The notes under the pieces: model-generated
Seen by the model: the letters and a program-made list of their open reading frames with translations, nothing else
Database searches by the model: none
Told to the model about the DNA's origin: nothing
Position numbers and translations under genes: made by a program
Part shown: in pieces, positions 7,497-16,076 of the stretch
Position numbering within the stretch: position 1 is the first letter of the stretch
How the letters are laid out: each line of letters begins with the position of its first letter
DNA from: Gracilibacillus dipsosauri
Lineage (GTDB): Bacteria > Bacillota > Bacilli > Bacillales > Amphibacillaceae
NCBI RefSeq assembly: GCF_003176895.1
Contig: NZ_QGTD01000008.1
Location: forward strand, 558,001-622,000
Reading direction: 5' to 3'
DNA: 64,000 nucleotides

Positions 7497-9563
7497 TTAT
7501 CTCGTAAATGCTGCAGCAACTCCGCCATCAACAGTGACCATACATCCAGTAGTTTTTGCTGCCTTGGATGATGCTAAGAATGCAACAGATTCTGCGATAT
7601 CCTCTGGTAAAATATTTACATTTAGAATTGTTCGTTTGCGATAGTGTTCTTCCAAGTCATCTGTGCCAATTCCATAAGAGGAAGCACGCTCTTTCTTCCA
7701 CGAAGAATCCCAGATTTTAGAACCACGAATGACAGCATCAGGTAATACGGAATTAACACGGATGCCCAATGCTCCACCATCTGCAGCTACTGTTCTCGCT
7801 AAGTGAACTTCTGCAGCCTTTGCCGTGCTGTATGCTGCTGCATTTTTTCCTGCATAAATGGAATTTTTGGATCCAATAAAGACCATATTCCCGCCTATTT
7901 CTTGGTTCTTCATTAACTTAAACACTTCTCTTGCCACTAAGAAATAACCAGTGACTAGAACATTTATATTCAAGTTCCATTGATCCATCGTCGTTTCTTC
8001 GAATGGACTGGAGCTTGCCAGACCTGCATTGTTTACAAGAATATCTAAACCACCATATTGAAGGATCGAATCACGAATACCTTTTTGAACTTCCTCTTCT
8101 TTTGTTACATCCATCTTCACCGCAAATGCACGATTTTCCCCATACTGGCTGTTTACATTTTTCACAAGCTCTTGGGCACCTTCTAAATTAATATCTGCTA
8201 CAACAACATGTGCCCCTTCCTCTAATAAACGATAAGCCGTTGCTGTACCGATACCACCAGCACCACCAGTAACAAAAGCTACTTGACGAGAAAATTCTGC
8301 CTCTGGTGGGGCCAAGCTAAGCTTATAAAGCTCTAATGGCCAGTACTCAATTAAGTAAGATTCCTCTTCATTTAATGAAACAAAATTACCTAAGACGGTC
8401 GCACCACTCATTACAGCAATTGCTCGGTGATATAGCTGTTCGCTAATATTAGCTGCTGACCAGCTTTTTCCTGTATTCACCATCCCAAGACCTGGAATCA
8501 AAATGATACGTGGTGCGGTTTCCACAATTTGATCACCTTCACTTTTATTTCTTTCAAAATAGGCAACATATTCCTCCTGGTAGACTGCTAAACCTTCTTT
8601 AATTTTTTCTTTTAAGCTTTCAGCATTCTCTACCTGAGGATTCCAATCAATATAGAGAGGAACACGTTTTGTATGAACTAAATGATCAGGGCATGCAGCA
8701 CCTATTTGAGACAGTTCTTTCGCATCGTGACTGTTCACAAACTCTAACACCTTATCGTCATCGGTATAGGTTGCAAGCATTTTCTTATCTTTACTCACTT
8801 GTCCACGAATAACTGGTAATACTTCGGCAAAGATGTTTTTTCTCTCTTCTTCTGCTAGAGTGTCGTATTTCGCTCCACCAAATAAACTTTTTCCTGCTTT
8901 TTGTTCTTCAATATATGTCTCGGCTTCGTTAATAATAGCAATTGTTTTATCATAGCTCTCTTTCGATGTTTCGCCCCATGTCACAAGCCCGTGTTTTTCC
9001 ATTATGACAAGCTCTGCATTCGGATTATTTTGTACACCCTCCGCTATCATTTTAGACAATTGGAAGCCTGGACGAATATATGGAACCCATACAAAACGGT
9101 CTCCGTAAATTTCCTTTGCAATCTCCTGCCCATTATCTGCGCAAGCGATACTAATAATCGCATCTGGATGAGTATGGTCTACTTGCTTAAAGGGTAAAAA
9201 AGCATGTAACAGTGTTTCGATAGAAGATCTTGGGTGTTTTGCATCGATCATACAGTGGGAAAGATATTCCACCATCTCTTCATCCGACATCGTATCCCTT
9301 TCAAGCAGTGGTCGGATATCATCTAGCTTTAAACCAGTAAAGTTAGCAGCTTTCATGGAGGCAAGGTCTGATCCACTACCCTTTACCCACATTACTTCGA
9401 TATCGTCACCTTTAAAATCCTTTTCAATTGTCTTCGTTGAAGTATTTCCACCACCAATATTAACAACAGAACGATCAGAACCTAACAGGTTAGACCGATA
9501 GACCAATGATTCTAAACCATTTAAGTCGTTAGCTTTTGTTTCATCCCATTTATTTTGCACCAA
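7497..9563 (-). CDS. rhaEW: bifunctional rhamnulose-1-phosphate aldolase / lactaldehyde dehydrogenase
   Basis: A 688-aa fusion. The first ~400 residues are a class II (zinc) aldolase with metal-site histidines in DHTHPDA. The last ~260 are a short-chain dehydrogenase with Rossmann motif TGGAGGIG, NNAG and YSTAK (catalytic Tyr and Lys). The known family (RhaEW, B. subtilis YuxG) cleaves L-rhamnulose-1-phosphate to DHAP and L-lactaldehyde and oxidises the latter to L-lactate. Context agrees fully: rhaA and rhaB upstream, lutABC downstream. Start: TTG at 9563 is 7 nt after GGAGG; an adjacent GTG at 9560 is also possible. It has its own promoter and a striking operator-like repeat at 9583-9646. 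Confidence 0.93.
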   Translation of the reverse strand: MVQNKWDETKANDLNGLESLVYRSNLLGSDRSVVNIGGGNTSTKTIEKDFKGDDIEVMWVKGSGSDLASMKAANFTGLKLDDIRPLLERDTMSDEEMVEYLSHCMIDAKHPRSSIETLLHAFLPFKQVDHTHPDAIISIACADNGQEIAKEIYGDRFVWVPYIRPGFQLSKMIAEGVQNNPNAELVIMEKHGLVTWGETSKESYDKTIAIINEAETYIEEQKAGKSLFGGAKYDTLAEEERKNIFAEVLPVIRGQVSKDKKMLATYTDDDKVLEFVNSHDAKELSQIGAACPDHLVHTKRVPLYIDWNPQVENAESLKEKIKEGLAVYQEEYVAYFERNKSEGDQIVETAPRIILIPGLGMVNTGKSWSAANISEQLYHRAIAVMSGATVLGNFVSLNEEESYLIEYWPLELYKLSLAPPEAEFSRQVAFVTGGAGGIGTATAYRLLEEGAHVVVADINLEGAQELVKNVNSQYGENRAFAVKMDVTKEEEVQKGIRDSILQYGGLDILVNNAGLASSSPFEETTMDQWNLNINVLVTGYFLVAREVFKLMKNQEIGGNMVFIGSKNSIYAGKNAAAYSTAKAAEVHLARTVAADGGALGIRVNSVLPDAVIRGSKIWDSSWKKERASSYGIGTDDLEEHYRKRTILNVNILPEDIAESVAFLASSKAAKTTGCMVTVDGGVAAAFTR

Positions 9564-9582
9564 TCTAATTCCTCCTCTTCCC

Positions 9583-9646
9583 TTATCTTTGTTTTGTTTG
9601 GTTTTCGATGTGTTTCTGTTTTAATTATACTATAAAACAAAGATAA
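9583..9646 (-). promoter_or_regulatory. promoter of the aldolase fusion gene flanked by a perfect 13-bp inverted repeat
   Basis: TTATCTTTGTTTT (9583-9595) and its exact complement AAAACAAAGATAA (9634-9646) are 38 bp apart. Between and beside them the minus strand has TTGATT (9646-9651), 16 bp, TATAAT (9624-9629). One arm thus covers the -35/spacer and the other lies downstream of the start site, a layout that suits a repressor binding two sites. The regulator is not identifiable here. Confidence 0.6.
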
Positions 9647-9687
9647 ATCAACACAAACAAATAAAAATAAATTAGATGAGGTCTATC

Positions 9688-10947
9688 TTATGCCTCTCTT
9701 TTTGCTAAGACTGATTGTTCATATGTCTTTACTTCATCTAACCAGTTTTCTTGTACAGGTACACCTTGCATCTCACAGTAATAATCCCAAATCGCACCAA
9801 AAGGATAAGTTTTAAACTCTTCCATTAAAGCTAAACGATCAGTGAAATTTCCCTTTTCCTGTAGTTCTTTTAATTTTTCATTTGGTAAAAGACTTGCATA
9901 TAGTAATGCCTTAATCATATTTCTTGTACCAATTGTCCATGCCGCTACACGGTTAATACTAGCATCAAAGAAATCTAAGCCAATCATTACTTTATCCAAT
10001 GCGTTATTTCGTACTATTTCTAGACCAATTTCTCTTAACTCATCATCGAATATGACGACATGGTCACTATCCCAGCGAACAGGACGGGATACGTGTAAGG
10101 CAAGCTTATCACTGTATAGCAACATTGCTGATATTTTATTGGAGACCATTTCTGTTGGATGATAATGTCCTGTATCCAATAAGCATAATTTATTATTTTT
10201 CAAGGCATATCCCATATAAAATTCGTGGGAACCAACTACATATGCCTCTGAACCAATACCAAAAAGCTTGCTCTCTACGGCATCAACGTTGTGTGATTCA
10301 TTGATCTCTACGGAAAAAATTTCATCTAAAGAATCCTTTAAACGTTGTCTTGGTGTTAAGCGATCACTTGGAATGTCTTTATAACCATCTGGAATCCAAA
10401 TATTTGTTAAAGCTTGGGTACCGAGTTCTTTTCCGAAATAGGCAGCAATCTTTCGTGATTGAATACAATGTCTAATCCAAAAATCACGCACTTCTTTATC
10501 TGGATGTGCAAGTGTTAGACCATCCTCTGCCATAGGATGAGAGAATAGGGTAGGATTGAAATCCAATCCAAGTTCATGCTCCTTTGCCCAATCCACCCAA
10601 TTTTGAAAATGTTTTGGTTCTAAAGCGTCACGGTCGACCACTTCTCCCTCAGTTTCTGCATAAATGGCGTGTAGGTTTATCCGATGTTTTCCCGGGATCA
10701 GGGACAAGGCTTTTTCTAAATCGCTTCGTAATTCCTCAGGAGTTGTTGCCTTACCTGGATAATTACCAGTCACATCAATTCCCCCTGACAATTCTTGTTG
10801 ATTCACTTCAAATCCTCCGATATCATCACCCTGCCAGCAATGGATAGATACGGGAACCTTTTTAACCTTCTCGAAGGCATCTTCTACGGAAATCCCCCAT
10901 TTTTCATATTGTTTTTTTGCGCTTTTAAAATTATCTCTGATACTCAT
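9688..10947 (-). CDS. rhaA: L-rhamnose isomerase
   Basis: A 419-aa cytoplasmic aldose-ketose isomerase converting L-rhamnose to L-rhamnulose. Family features include [14 protein letters not shown] near the N-terminus, [34 protein letters not shown] and [14 protein letters not shown], which carry the metal-binding Glu/Asp/His residues. ATG at 10947 is chosen: GAGG lies 8 nt upstream, while the GTG at 10956 is part of that ribosome-binding site. It overlaps the end of rhaB by 17 bp. Slightly longer than typical bacterial RhaA because of the N-terminal extension. Confidence 0.95.
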   Translation of the reverse strand: MSIRDNFKSAKKQYEKWGISVEDAFEKVKKVPVSIHCWQGDDIGGFEVNQQELSGGIDVTGNYPGKATTPEELRSDLEKALSLIPGKHRINLHAIYAETEGEVVDRDALEPKHFQNWVDWAKEHELGLDFNPTLFSHPMAEDGLTLAHPDKEVRDFWIRHCIQSRKIAAYFGKELGTQALTNIWIPDGYKDIPSDRLTPRQRLKDSLDEIFSVEINESHNVDAVESKLFGIGSEAYVVGSHEFYMGYALKNNKLCLLDTGHYHPTEMVSNKISAMLLYSDKLALHVSRPVRWDSDHVVIFDDELREIGLEIVRNNALDKVMIGLDFFDASINRVAAWTIGTRNMIKALLYASLLPNEKLKELQEKGNFTDRLALMEEFKTYPFGAIWDYYCEMQGVPVQENWLDEVKTYEQSVLAKREA

Positions 10948-12355
10948 TTTTCTCACCTCGTATTAAATATTTTTGAATCTCAAAGGAACGATTGATCATT
11001 AATTTTGACGTTTCTCTGGAATCGATCTCTCCTGTAGTATGCATTTGTGCGATCAGATTTCCAATAGCCGTTGCTTCAGTCGGACCTGTGTAAACAGCTT
11101 TACCAGTTGCTTTAGCTAATTGCTCGTTCATATATTGGTTTTTACTTCCACCACCAATGATATTAATGGATGCATATTTCTTTCCTGTCATTTCCTCGAT
11201 TTCCTTCACTGCTTGTTGATAGCTTTTAACAAGACTATTGAAAATACAAACAGCTAGTTCAGCAGGTGAATGCGGAATGGCTTGATTCGTTTCCTGACAA
11301 AATGTTTGAATGGAATGAATCATGCTTTTAGGACTTAAAAAACGTTCGTCATTGACATCGACAATGGAATCAAACGCTTTCAATTGATACGCTAGATCCA
11401 CAAATTCTTGAAAGCTGTATTGATCTTTTAGTTCCTTCTTTACTTCTTGAATCATCCACATGCCCATAATGTTCTTTAAAAAGCGGATATTTTCATACAC
11501 ACCGCCTTCATTGGTAAAATTGTACCTCATCGCTTGTTCACTAGTAATCGGTGTATCATGCTCTACGCCAATTAAGGACCAAGTTCCTGAACTAATATAA
11601 ATCGACTCATCATTTGGTACAGCAACAACAGCAGAAGCCGTATCATGCGTACCAGGTAAGACAACCTTCACATCGAATCCTATATCTTTTTGGAGCTCTG
11701 GCTTTAAATACCCTAGTGTTTGCATAGGCATTTTAGGCTCTAAAAACAACTCAAGAGGAATATCTAATGCTTCAGCTATTGATTGATTCCATGTTTTGCT
11801 GTTTGCGGATAACAACTGCGTGGATGTTGCATTGGTATATTCATTTGATAACGTACCTGTTAGTAAATAATTCAAATAATCCGGTATCATGAGAAAGTGC
11901 TTTGCTTTCTCCATTAACTCAGGGTTCTCTTTTTTAAATGCATATAATTGATAAATGGTGTTAAATGGTTGAAATTGAATCCCTGTTTGTTGATAAAGCT
12001 TCCTTCGGTCAAGGATTTTAAGAATGTCATCCATTACGCCATCTGTGCGATGATCACGATAAGCGACGAAATCCGTGATACGATTTTTTTCTTTGTCCAA
12101 CAGAACAAAATCTACTGCCCAAGTATCAATACCAATTGTTGTCGGTTGGTAATTTTTTTGTACACTTTTTCTTAATCCAATAACCAATTCTTGATATAAG
12201 CCATCAATATCCCAGCACAAATGACCATTTTTCATTTCCATTCCATTATCAAAACGGTGGATTTCATCAAGCTTTAGTTTACCATTAGCTAAATAGCCTG
12301 CTATGACTCTACCACTTGATGCACCAATATCTACAGCTAGATTACATTTTTGCAC
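10931..12355 (-). CDS. rhaB: rhamnulokinase
   Basis: A 474-aa FGGY-family sugar kinase that phosphorylates L-rhamnulose at C1 using ATP. The N-terminal ATP-binding fold shows [12 protein letters not shown]. The middle has the family's [13 protein letters not shown] and YRDHRT, and the C-terminal half has [18 protein letters not shown] and [16 protein letters not shown]. Full length. First gene of the rhaB-rhaA set. The ~185-bp region upstream is shared with the divergent alcohol dehydrogenase gene and contains a cre-like element. Confidence 0.95.
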   Translation of the reverse strand: MQKCNLAVDIGASSGRVIAGYLANGKLKLDEIHRFDNGMEMKNGHLCWDIDGLYQELVIGLRKSVQKNYQPTTIGIDTWAVDFVLLDKEKNRITDFVAYRDHRTDGVMDDILKILDRRKLYQQTGIQFQPFNTIYQLYAFKKENPELMEKAKHFLMIPDYLNYLLTGTLSNEYTNATSTQLLSANSKTWNQSIAEALDIPLELFLEPKMPMQTLGYLKPELQKDIGFDVKVVLPGTHDTASAVVAVPNDESIYISSGTWSLIGVEHDTPITSEQAMRYNFTNEGGVYENIRFLKNIMGMWMIQEVKKELKDQYSFQEFVDLAYQLKAFDSIVDVNDERFLSPKSMIHSIQTFCQETNQAIPHSPAELAVCIFNSLVKSYQQAVKEIEEMTGKKYASINIIGGGSKNQYMNEQLAKATGKAVYTGPTEATAIGNLIAQMHTTGEIDSRETSKLMINRSFEIQKYLIRGEKNEYQR

Positions 12356-12371
12356 ATTATCCCTCCCCTTA

Positions 12372-12385
12372 TGTAAGCGGTTAAT
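12372..12385 (-). promoter_or_regulatory. cre-like site upstream of rhaB
   Basis: TGTAAGCGGTTAAT matches the CcpA consensus TGWAANCGNTNWCA at 12 of 14 positions and lies 16 bp upstream of the rhaB start, where CcpA would block transcription. Catabolite repression of a rhamnose operon is expected; the site itself is unproven. Confidence 0.4.
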
Positions 12386-12451
12386 AATTTATATGTTATA
12401 GCATAAGAAAACAAAATAATATAACGTAAATTATTTATTTATTGTCCATTT

Positions 12452-12463
12452 TTGCAAGTGCAA
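12452..12463. promoter_or_regulatory. small palindrome in the rhaB/adh divergent promoter region
   Basis: TTGCA-AG-TGCAA, flanked by T-runs, sits roughly midway between the two divergent starts. Could be an operator; short enough to be chance. Confidence 0.25.
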
Positions 12464-12541
12464 TTTTTTCCGATAGATGAATATTTTTCGTGTAATGTAG
12501 CAGTTTAAACACAATATGAAATAGTTTAGGAGATGAGATCG

Positions 12542-13675
12542 ATGAAGGCAGTAACTTACCAAGGAAAATATGCAGTAATGGTGAAGAAAGTAGCATTTCC
12601 AACGATTCAAGATCCAGAAGATGTGATTATTCGCATTACTTCCACCGCAATTTGTGGATCAGACTTACATTTATATCAAGGGAACTTTCCTCTTCCTATT
12701 GGTTACCAGATCGGTCATGAGCCGATGGGAATCGTGGAGGAGATTGGACCGAAGGTAACGAAGGTGAAAGTTGGGGATCGTGTCGTTGTTCCTTTTACAA
12801 TGGCATGCGGAAAATGTCCATATTGTCAAAATCATCATGAGAGCCAATGTGACGAAGCAAACCCACATTATGATTCTGGTGGATATTTAGGTTATTCTGA
12901 GAAGTTTGGAAATTATCCTGGGGGACAAGCAGAGTATTTGCGTATTCCTTTTGGAAATTATACTCCATTTATCATACCAGAGGACTGTGAGGTGGAGGAT
13001 GAATCTCTGCTACTGCTATCAGATGTTTTACCAACCGCCTATTGGAGCATCGAAAATGCAGAGGTGAAGCCAGGAGATACCGTTATCGTATTAGGTTGTG
13101 GGCCTGTCGGGCTGATGACACAACAATTTGCTTGGAAAAAGGGAGCAGAAAGAGTCATTGCCGTGGATTATATCCCCTACCGACTCGCGTTTGCAAAAAA
13201 ATGGAATAACTGTGAAACCTATGATTTCACCCAATATGAAGACATGGGAGAATACCTAAAAGAGATCACCAAAGGGGGCGCAGATAAAGTCATTGATTGT
13301 GTGGGGATGGATGGTAAAAAATCACCATTAGAATTTATGGAGCAAAAATTTAAACTTCAAGGGGGAACACTTGGACCAATTCAAATAGCAACCAAGGCAA
13401 TCAAAAAATGTGGAACGGTACAACTTACGGGAGTTTATGGTGGGAACTACAACGCTTTTCCACTTGGAGCATTTTTCTCGAGAAATATTCAACTTAAAAT
13501 GGGGCAAGCCCATGCTCGGGCATATATGTCTACTATTTATGAACAATTGGTAAATGGTAAAATTAATCCTAGCGAAATGATTACACATAAGCTCCCATTA
13601 GATGATGCCACAAAAGGCTATCAAATGTTTCAAAATAAAGAAGATCAATGCATCAAGGTTGTTTTAAAACCATAG
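12542..13675 (+). CDS. zinc-dependent alcohol/polyol dehydrogenase (AdhB-like)
   Basis: A 377-aa medium-chain dehydrogenase. The catalytic zinc site uses Cys in TAICGSDLHLY and His/Glu in GHEPMG. The structural zinc site is the four-cysteine lobe CGKCPYCQNHHESQC. The NAD-binding motif GCGPVG is near residue 190. The whole chain closely follows B. subtilis AdhB (378 aa), including GGYPGGQAEYLR and the C-terminal IKVVLKP. Substrate unknown; a short-chain aldehyde/alcohol such as lactaldehyde/propanediol would fit the rhamnose context (inference). ATG at 12542 is used since AGGAG is 9 nt upstream and directly abuts the ATG at 12533. Convergent with the AraC-type gene, 2 bp apart. Confidence 0.88.
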   Translation: MKAVTYQGKYAVMVKKVAFPTIQDPEDVIIRITSTAICGSDLHLYQGNFPLPIGYQIGHEPMGIVEEIGPKVTKVKVGDRVVVPFTMACGKCPYCQNHHESQCDEANPHYDSGGYLGYSEKFGNYPGGQAEYLRIPFGNYTPFIIPEDCEVEDESLLLLSDVLPTAYWSIENAEVKPGDTVIVLGCGPVGLMTQQFAWKKGAERVIAVDYIPYRLAFAKKWNNCETYDFTQYEDMGEYLKEITKGGADKVIDCVGMDGKKSPLEFMEQKFKLQGGTLGPIQIATKAIKKCGTVQLTGVYGGNYNAFPLGAFFSRNIQLKMGQAHARAYMSTIYEQLVNGKINPSEMITHKLPLDDATKGYQMFQNKEDQCIKVVLKP

Positions 13676-13677
13676 TG

Positions 13678-14655
13678 TTATTCTGTTTTCATTAGTTCTA
13701 ATTTATATGCTCTTGGGGTCATGCCATATTTTTGCTTGAAAATTCGATAGAAATAGCTAACATTTTCATACCCTACTTCCTCCGCAATGGCCTGCATAGA
13801 TAAATCGGTGTATAAGAGTAGGTTTTTGGTGACTAATAATCGTTTTTCTTGAACTAGATCTTTAAAATTTTGGTTGGTCAATTGCTTTATTAGTCTACTT
13901 ACCCAATAAACATTTTGATTAAATTTGGTGGCTAATGATTGAAGGTTGGCATCTCGATAATTTTCCTCAATGTATAGGAATACATCATTCAAAAAAGAAT
14001 GTTGTTCATTTTTGATCGGAGTAGCCGTTTGGTTCTTTTTTTGTTCGATCAATTCAATAATGAGGAGTCCCATTAGAAACTTAATCTTTGATTTTGCTAA
14101 CAATGATTGGTTCATCATTTCCAACAGCAATTGATTCATAATGTCTTGAATTCGATTTGAATCGGAAACGGGATAATACAGGAATTCTCCCTTTTGATTA
14201 AAATCAAACATGCTGTTTACTAAAAATTGTAGCATCTGGTTCTGAATAAAACCCGTAGATAAATTGGTTACAATATAATCAAAGAATGCCGGATGAATGA
14301 TAAAGTTAATAATAATATCTTCTTTCTTGCATGCCTTCAGTTCATGCTCAATATGCTGATTAAGCAATAGGATTTCTCCCTTTTTTAGTCGAATTGGCTG
14401 ATCCGCAACCTTTTGAAAAAATTCGCCATGATAGACGTAATTCATTTCAATATAGTCATGGGAATGTTTAGGGAAATCAATATATCTTGGATGCTTTCGA
14501 ATCATGATGAGATCATCTTTTAGGAACTTCTCGCTCTGTATTACGAAGTCGGAGGTTAAATTGGTATAAATTGCTTTGTTGATGCTTTGATTTCCTCTCA
14601 AAATCGAGCGTTCTTCTTCGGTTTCTTCCATTAACTTTTTGAAGATTCCTTCCAT
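13678..14655 (-). CDS. AraC-family transcriptional regulator
   Basis: A 325-aa regulator. The N-terminal ~190 residues form a cupin-like sensing domain (FPKHSHDYIEMNYVYHG, then RLKKGEILLLNQHIEH). The C-terminal ~100 carry two helix-turn-helix motifs ending in the family signature (MQAIAEEVGYENVSYFYRIFKQKYGMTPRAYK). ATG at 14655 has AGGGTGA 6 nt upstream; TTG at 14661 is less likely. It lies tail-to-tail with the AdhB-like gene and near the rhamnose and GH42 genes, so it may control one of them. The target is not shown by the sequence. Confidence 0.9.
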   Translation of the reverse strand: MEGIFKKLMEETEEERSILRGNQSINKAIYTNLTSDFVIQSEKFLKDDLIMIRKHPRYIDFPKHSHDYIEMNYVYHGEFFQKVADQPIRLKKGEILLLNQHIEHELKACKKEDIIINFIIHPAFFDYIVTNLSTGFIQNQMLQFLVNSMFDFNQKGEFLYYPVSDSNRIQDIMNQLLLEMMNQSLLAKSKIKFLMGLLIIELIEQKKNQTATPIKNEQHSFLNDVFLYIEENYRDANLQSLATKFNQNVYWVSRLIKQLTNQNFKDLVQEKRLLVTKNLLLYTDLSMQAIAEEVGYENVSYFYRIFKQKYGMTPRAYKLELMKTE

Positions 14656-14703
14656 TATCAATCACCCTTTGCCTCTCGAAACGTCTCTAGCTCTATATGT
14701 AAG

Positions 14704-14728
14704 AAGGAAGCAGAAATTCTGCTTCCTT
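14704..14728 (-). terminator. hairpin terminator after ilvA
   Basis: AAGGAAGCAGA / TCTGCTTCCTT, an 11-bp perfect stem with a 3-nt loop, lies just past the ilvA stop at 14733. The U-tract is weak on the minus strand. Confidence 0.65.
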
Positions 14729-14732
14729 TCCC

Positions 14733-15992
14733 TCAAATTAGTAAATGAAAGAGCTGTTCATCCTTGTTTATTTCGATATAGGTAAAACCATTTTGCTCCA
14801 TTCTAGATAATAAAGCATAATAATCCTCTGAACGGTTTAATTCAATGCCAACTAACACAGGGCCTTTATCCCGATTGTTTTTTTTCGTATATTCAAATCT
14901 TGTAATATCGTCATTTTCTCCAAGTACCTTTTCCATAAATTCTCGCAAAGCACCCGCTCTTTGTGGGAAATTAACAATAAAATAATGCTTGTATCCTTCG
15001 TATATCATCGATCTTTCCTTAAATTCCTGCATCCGATCGATATCGTTATTTCCACCACTTACGATACAGACGACATTCTTTCCTTTTATTTCATCCTTAT
15101 AATAATCGAGTGCTGATATCGGTAAAGCACCAGCTGGTTCGGCTACAATGGCATTTTCATTATATAGGTCGAGCAATGTCGTGCAGAGCTTCCCTTCTGG
15201 GATTATGGCAATATCATCGATAAATTCCTTTGCAATGTCATAGGTGATATCACCGACTTGTTTCACACTTGCCCCATCAACAAATTTATCAATTTTGTTT
15301 AGCTTAACAACTTCTCCTTTTTTCAGTGCTTCCTTCATCGATGCAGCACCCTCAGGCTCTACCCCAATAATTTTAGTGTCAGGACTAATGCTATTTATGT
15401 AGGAACCTACACCAGAAATTAATCCCCCACCACCTACAGCCATAAATACGTGGGAGATTGGCTCTTCCATGCTGTCGAGTATTTCTAAGCCAATCGTTCC
15501 TTGCCCAGTGATGGTTCTCGTATCATTGAATGGGTGAATAAAAGAAGCATTGTGTTCATTACAGTATGCCATTGCTTCATCGAAGGAATCATCAAATGTA
15601 TCACCAGTTAATCTAATTTCTACAAATTCCCCACCAAAGAATTCAACACGATTTACCTTTTGTCTAGGCGTAGTGCTTGGCATAAAAATGACCCCTTTTA
15701 CTCCTAACGCTTTACAGGAGTAGGCAACACCTTGCGCATGATTACCTGCACTGGCACATACCACACCATTTGCTAATTCTTCCTTAGATAAACCTTGCAT
15801 TAAATTGTATGCACCACGAATTTTAAAGGAACGAACTACTTGTAAGTCCTCTCGCTTTAAATAAACATTGCACTGATATTTTTCTGATAAAATACTGTCT
15901 AATTGTAATGGTGTTTTGATGACTACATCCTTTAATACTTGATTTGCAATAATGATATCTCTCACTTGGATTGGATTAACTTTTGTACTCAT
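14733..15992 (-). CDS. ilvA: threonine dehydratase (biosynthetic)
   Basis: A 419-aa PLP enzyme that deaminates threonine to 2-oxobutanoate, the first step to isoleucine. The PLP lysine lies in VRSFKIRGAYN near residue 57, with SAGNHAQG, the glycine loop VGGGGLISG and SGGNND. The last ~80 residues form a single ACT-like regulatory domain (HYFIVNFPQRAGALREF...), as in B. subtilis IlvA (422 aa). This separates it from the shorter catabolic enzymes. ATG at 15992 has AAGGG about 8 nt upstream. Monocistronic with its own hairpin; no T-box leader seen in the 84-bp gap upstream. Confidence 0.93.
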   Translation of the reverse strand: MSTKVNPIQVRDIIIANQVLKDVVIKTPLQLDSILSEKYQCNVYLKREDLQVVRSFKIRGAYNLMQGLSKEELANGVVCASAGNHAQGVAYSCKALGVKGVIFMPSTTPRQKVNRVEFFGGEFVEIRLTGDTFDDSFDEAMAYCNEHNASFIHPFNDTRTITGQGTIGLEILDSMEEPISHVFMAVGGGGLISGVGSYINSISPDTKIIGVEPEGAASMKEALKKGEVVKLNKIDKFVDGASVKQVGDITYDIAKEFIDDIAIIPEGKLCTTLLDLYNENAIVAEPAGALPISALDYYKDEIKGKNVVCIVSGGNNDIDRMQEFKERSMIYEGYKHYFIVNFPQRAGALREFMEKVLGENDDITRFEYTKKNNRDKGPVLVGIELNRSEDYYALLSRMEQNGFTYIEINKDEQLFHLLI

Positions 15993-16076
15993 AATACGAA
16001 CCCTTCCTACTTCAATTGTTAGAATAATACTAACATAAAGAAAGGAAATAGAAAATAATTTTACACGAGAAGGCTC

